DNA of 64,000 nt from Torymus aiolomorphi. Taxonomy: Eukaryota; Arthropoda; Insecta; Hymenoptera; Torymidae. Within the stretch, counting starts at the first letter, position 1; each line of letters begins with the position of its first letter. The position numbers and the translations under genes are program-made. The stretch spans positions 167,345,797-167,409,796 of the forward strand of contig CM070874.1 in NCBI GenBank assembly GCA_036365515.1, in the 5' to 3' direction. Shown piece after piece: positions 59,721 through 64,000 of this stretch. The notes under the pieces are model-generated. The model was not told the origin of the DNA and searched no databases. It was given only the letters and a program-made list of their open reading frames with translations.

Positions 59721-59800
59721 TTAATAATTTTAGATATTATTGGTATATTTACTCATAATATTAATAATTTTAGATATTATTGGTATATTTACTCATAATA
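59721..59800. repeat. Exact 40-bp tandem duplication
   Basis: The 40 bp starting TTAATAATTTTAGATATTAT at 59721 are repeated without change at 59761. Confidence 0.97.
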
Positions 59801-59929
59801 TTAATATTAATAATATCCTTGAAATTGGACTAATAATAAAATAATAATAATTTTGCACTGATTGGACCGCAGCTGGTCATTGACTTGACAATATTCTATC
59901 TCCCAAACCCGATTTTGTATCTCATCTAC

Positions 59930-60375
59930 CTGCTTCTGAAACTCGGCCAAAAAGAGCCTTATCCAGCACTGTGTCCTCTTCTAGCACACATGATGATACG
60001 GCGAAAAATTCAAATATGATTTCAGCTGAGAAAAAAATTAAACAGGATATCAAGAGAAACAAACTTTCCCATTCTGTTGACACAGATTATTGGAAAAATT
60101 ACAACCAGCTAACAATATGGTCATAGAAAACAGTGATAAGTATCCGATAGATTTTGATAGTGTTGCTGAATTTTTATATACTTCATATGGTAACCGAAAC
60201 ATATTTGAAAACGCCCAAAATTACACAAAAAATATTCCATCATTAATATTAATGCTCACAGATATACATGATATTAATCTGATCGGAATTTAAAATCTCG
60301 TCTTTATAAAACGCTTAAACAACCCGAATATTGATCCGAGTTCCAGTGACGATGCAAACTCCATGAACGAATAAG
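59930..60375 (+). pseudogene. LINE ORF1 C-terminal remnant
   Basis: A Ser/Lys-rich stretch (ALSSTVSSSSTHDDTAKNSN, then EKKIKQDIKRNKL) is followed in other frames by IDFDSVAEFLYTSYGNRNIF and YTKNIPSLILMLTDIHDI and a short tail before the pol start. No zinc knuckles are seen in the surviving part. The link to ORF1 rests on position just upstream of the endonuclease and on resemblance I recall from insect LINE ORF1 C-termini. Several frameshifts. Confidence 0.5.
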
Positions 60376-60400
60376 AAGATTTATACCATTACTACACAAC

Positions 60401-62992
60401 ATGGCTGACAACGAAAATCCATTCATCAACAATAAATCATTAAGGATTATTTTTTGGTATACGAGAAGTTTTACTCCGAGGCGTAAAGAAATTCAATCCT
60501 TCATACAAAACGTCAACATCTGTATATGTGTAGAATCGTGGCTAAAACCGAAAGATACTATCAACTATTCAGGATTCCTAACCTTTCGAAAGGATAGGCC
60601 CGACACCAGAGGTGGAGGTATAATTTTTTTTATCCGTAAAAATCTAGCGTTTATTAAACTCAAAAACTTAAAAACTCCTGATGAGTCCATGGAACTCTGC
60701 GGCATTCGAGTAAATAATGTAAAACCTGCACTAGGGAATTGTCGCTACTCTGACTCAAACTGTAAAAGATTTCATAATGCAATGTAAACCAATGACATCT
60801 TCTTGCACAACAATAATTATATTACACAAAAGTACAACCTCTAATTTGGATCTTGTTTTATCTACTACTAACTGTGCCGAAAAAATATATGTCGAGGTGC
60901 GTGATGAGAGTTGGGGATCTGACCATTTTCCAATATTTGCTAATAAATCTTGATAAATATCATAATAATAAAAAAAAACTATTCAAGTTAAAATCGACGC
61001 GCACCAACTGGAATAATTTAACATGCGAACTTAATAAAGAATACGATAATTTTCTTACGTCGAATTATGATTTACAAATACCCTGTGAAAAATATTTAAC
61101 CTTTGTAAATACGATTTCTACTGCGATAAAAAATAATACTCCAAGGAAAAAAATGTGTAAGACAAATCAATTAAATAACAAGAACCCGGTTCCTTGGTGG
61201 AACGTGGAATGCGAAAAAATAAAGAGATTGCGTCGAGCTTGCTATAAAAAATGGAAATTTTCCAAAAATATTAATGCCAACTATAAGAAATACGTTTCGT
61301 TAGCGAAGAAAATTTTTAAAATAAAAAAACGAGTGTTTCCAAAAATTTGCGGAAAGTATCAATTTTCATACTGTCCCTTCTTATGCCTGGAAAAAATGCA
61401 AAGTTCTGAAAAACCAATGGGTTTCCAACACTTCTAAACACCATTCAGAAAACTTACAATTTGGCAATAAAATAACAGAAGCTATAGACAAAGTATGTCC
61501 TCCATGGGCACGAACAAATCCTCTTTGGATTCCTGATTGCACGAACAATGAATTTTTTGACGCTCCCTTCAGCTTTTCAGAATTCAATCTTGCACTAGAG
61601 TTGAAAAATGCTAATTCATCCCCTGGTATGGATGGTATCGACTATGAAATCTTGCAAAGATTACCGATAAAATACAAACTAATTCTTGTATATATTCTTA
61701 ATGAAATGTATAAAAAAATGATTACCCGCAAAATTTGGAAACAGTCCTTTCTTCACTTCATACCTAAATCTGATAGTAACAGTTTACGACCGATAGCTCT
61801 TACGTCTTGTCCCTGCAAACTATTCGAATCTATGATTAAACACCAGCTTCAATGGTGGGTGGAATTTAATAACTTACTATCTGCTAGTCAGCAAGGTTTT
61901 CGAAAAAGCAAATCTTGTATCGATAACCTCACAGCCTTTACACTTAAAATAGACGAAGCCTTTGCAGAGAAAAAACACGCCTTAGCTGCCGTCTTAGACG
62001 TTCACGAGGCTCTTGAGAATATAAATGTTGATATACTTCTACAGAAACTATCATCTATTGGCTGTTCAACGTCTCTTATTCAATTTATTAAATTTTTCAC
62101 TCACGATCGATTTGTTTACACAGACCATGTAAATGATTCACATAGAGTAACCTATAAAGGTGTACCTCAAAGCGGGGTGCTTAGCCCACTTTTATATATT
62201 ATGTATGTTGCGAAAATTTGTAATAACTTGCCAAAATGTATAAACGTCTCTCAATTTGCCGACGATGTAGCCGTATACACAAAATGCAAGATTGTTAAGC
62301 GAGGTGCAAAAATTCTCGAAAACACTATTGACAAAATTAGAAAAAAACTATTAAACCTAGGACTAGAGCTCACGCCAAGTAAGACCAAACTTATTCATTT
62401 TAACAACAAAAGCATAGCACCTGGCAACACGGAAATTCAAGTTCATGATATCAAAATTAAATCCACAGATAAAACTCGCTTTCTTGGGATTATTTTTGAT
62501 TACAAAATGTTATTTTCTCAACATATAGATTCAATCTTAAATAAATGTTCAAAAGCCCCAAACATTGTGAAATTTTTATGCGGTACCTGGTGGGGCTCTA
62601 GTCCATCGACACTAATTACATTATATAAGAGCTTTCTCAGATCCATAATTGATTGTGCCTTATTCATATATTTTCCAGGTAGTAAAAATAAGATTCAAAA
62701 ACTAGAGGGCATACAGAATGTAGCAATAAGACTAGCACTCGGATTCCGGAAAAGTACCCCGGTTAACATCTTATTGGCCGAATCTAAACTCACAACTCTT
62801 GAAGTTCGGGCAAAGTTCTTGTGTAATTGTTTTCTAATAAAGAATCTCTCCAACAACAGCTCGCTTACCAGTCAAACGATAACCCAATTTTATAAAAACA
62901 AAAGCAAGAAAGTAGTCAAACACAAGCGTATACTCAGCAAATGTATCAAGGAGTGCGGGAGCGCTCCGAAGGCAAGTATAGAAGAAGCCTGA
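60401..62992 (+). pseudogene. LINE ORF2: endonuclease (deleted) and reverse transcriptase
   Basis: The endonuclease start is clear: SLRIIFWYTRSFTPRRKEIQ, CICVESWLKPKDTI, FLTFRKDRPDTRGGGIIFFI. At about 60735 the text jumps from VKPALGNC to material lying much later in the domain (SNLDLVLST and DESWGSDHFPIFAN, about 60845-60945, other frame). The central part with the catalytic Asp/Asn is therefore deleted. A linker with PVPWWNVECEKIKRLRRACY follows. From about 61440 to 62992 one frame encodes the RT: SSPGMDGIDYEIL, FIPKSDSNSLRPIALTSCPC, QQGFRKSKSCIDNL, LDVHEALENINV, GVPQSGVLSPLLYIMY and the catalytic QFADDVAVYTK. Length and FADD suggest the I or a neighbouring clade. Confidence 0.88.
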
Positions 62993-63150
62993 GGGTCGAC
63001 CGCGCTACATATACATTAAAATGGATGTCCGAGAAATTTAAATATTTACTGCAATTTTCAATCGCTTTTATATTCACCCAAATTAAAATAACAACATGCT
63101 ATTTTGTCATTCTATGTTGCACAAAAAGTTTCATGTAAAAAGATAATCTC

Positions 63151-63424
<274 letters not shown>

Positions 63425-63474
63425 TAGGTTAGAAATAGTAGTTATTCAAAGATCTAAGAAAGTCAGTAGTATAC

Positions 63475-63567
63475 CCCGCGCTATGGGCCGTAACAACAAA
63501 TCTGACCTTGACAGCAGGCGCCAGCCGGGTCAAAGTTCGGGATGCTGACGACACATAGCGCGGGGAC
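63475..63567. repeat. Short inverted-repeat unit, CCCCGCGCTATG ends
   Basis: CCCCGCGCTATG at 63475-63486 is mirrored by CATAGCGCGGGG at 63556-63567 around a GC-rich 70-bp core; a possible hairpin or very small MITE. Confidence 0.6.
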
Positions 63568-63747
63568 AGACGCGAGAGCGAAAGAAAGCTGCATCAGCAT
63601 AATATTATCCTGCGAACGTGCCTTGCCGGTCTAACACGTTCACGTACACCTACAGCACACAGGTACACACAAACATAAACACACACACATTATTACAACT
63701 TTTGCGAAAGCCTTTCTCTACTACTCACCGAAAGGCCAACGTTTAAA

Positions 63748-63748
63748 T

Positions 63749-63800
<52 letters not shown>

Positions 63801-63802
63801 TA
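63748..63802. repeat. (TAA)n microsatellite
   Basis: About 17 units of ATA/TAA. It could be a LINE tail, but no LINE body directly precedes it. Confidence 0.95.
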
Positions 63803-64000
63803 TGGGTCGTTCCTGTACTTTTTTTAAAAAGTGTGCGCGGGGGGGTCGTCGATTTTCTCGACGATTTTTTTATGAAAGTACATATAAAAAAAATAGCTTG
63901 TGCAAAATTTCAGCCCCTTATCTCATTCCTAATTCCTGCTGGAATTTTTTTAAACCCTGATTTTGACCTGTTTTTAGCCAGTTTTCAAAAAATTCTAAAA
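63803..64000. mobile_element. Start of an element resembling the 16.6-21.0 kb foldback
   Basis: TATATGGGTCGTTCCTGTAC followed by a T run and TCGTCGATTTTCTCGACGA resembles the GGGTAGTTCTCGGGGG end in layout: TA flank, GGGT(A/C)GTTC, a G run, then T-rich text with TTTTTTCAG-like words. It runs out of the window. Confidence 0.4.

Larger units (their letters stand above)
59900..63150 (+). mobile_element. I/Jockey-type LINE, 5'-truncated and decayed
   Basis: In plus orientation: the tail of ORF1 (to about 60375), an endonuclease with an internal deletion, a linker and an RT frame of more than 500 codons, then a short AT-rich 3' region. Most of ORF1 is missing. The 3' end is not clear; the (TAA)n run at 63748 is separated from it by about 600 bp of other sequence including a GA microsatellite. 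Confidence 0.85.

Overview
The window is eukaryotic, AT-rich, non-coding DNA made almost entirely of transposable elements nested in each other. The mix of Helitron, Penelope-like (PLE), BEL/Pao, gypsy with an errantivirus-type env, R1-clade and I/Jockey-type LINEs, foldback/MITE elements and long AC, TC, GA and TA microsatellites points to an insect. A hymenopteran such as an ant is my best guess, but the sequence alone does not prove it. I see no intact host gene and no rRNA, CRISPR or prokaryotic feature.

Layout. 1-6.5 kb: minus-strand autonomous-type Helitron (Pif1 helicase plus HUH Rep), decayed and split by a palindromic PLE remnant carrying hammerhead-ribozyme cores (928-1293) and by a 2-kb unidentified insertion. 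6.7-8.1 kb: simple repeats. 8.2-10.74 kb: broken plus-strand gene of an uncharacterised family whose C-terminal part looks like a PIN/FEN-superfamily nuclease. 12.67-35.31 kb: one giant composite inverted-repeat structure. Its roughly 3.3-kb arms are interrupted by a foldback (21.9-22.9), a BEL/Pao element (24.6-29.9) and a near-complete PLE with GIY-YIG endonuclease (31.1-34.2). Its spacer holds a P/THAP-like transposase fragment, another foldback split by an ORF1-only LINE, and a MITE.

35.5-37 kb: tandem repeats with 28-bp and 154-bp periods. 39.95-43.98 kb: minus-strand errantivirus-like gypsy remnant (RT, RNase H, integrase, env, probable LTR). It abuts a plus-strand gypsy pol fragment (43.99-45.76) that itself carries a 768-bp foldback. 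45.8-57.47 kb: second giant foldback with 2.3-2.7-kb arms; its spacer contains an R1-clade LINE sitting inside an (AC)n microsatellite. 57.5-59.7 kb: unassigned, partly GC-rich. 59.9-63.1 kb: plus-strand LINE pseudogene. The window ends in GA and TAA microsatellites and the start of an element resembling the 16.6-21.0 kb foldback.

The genes do not form a pathway. What links them is insertion history. Several junctions can be read exactly, because the interrupted host element is present as a second copy (the opposite arm) or as a reading frame that continues across the insertion.
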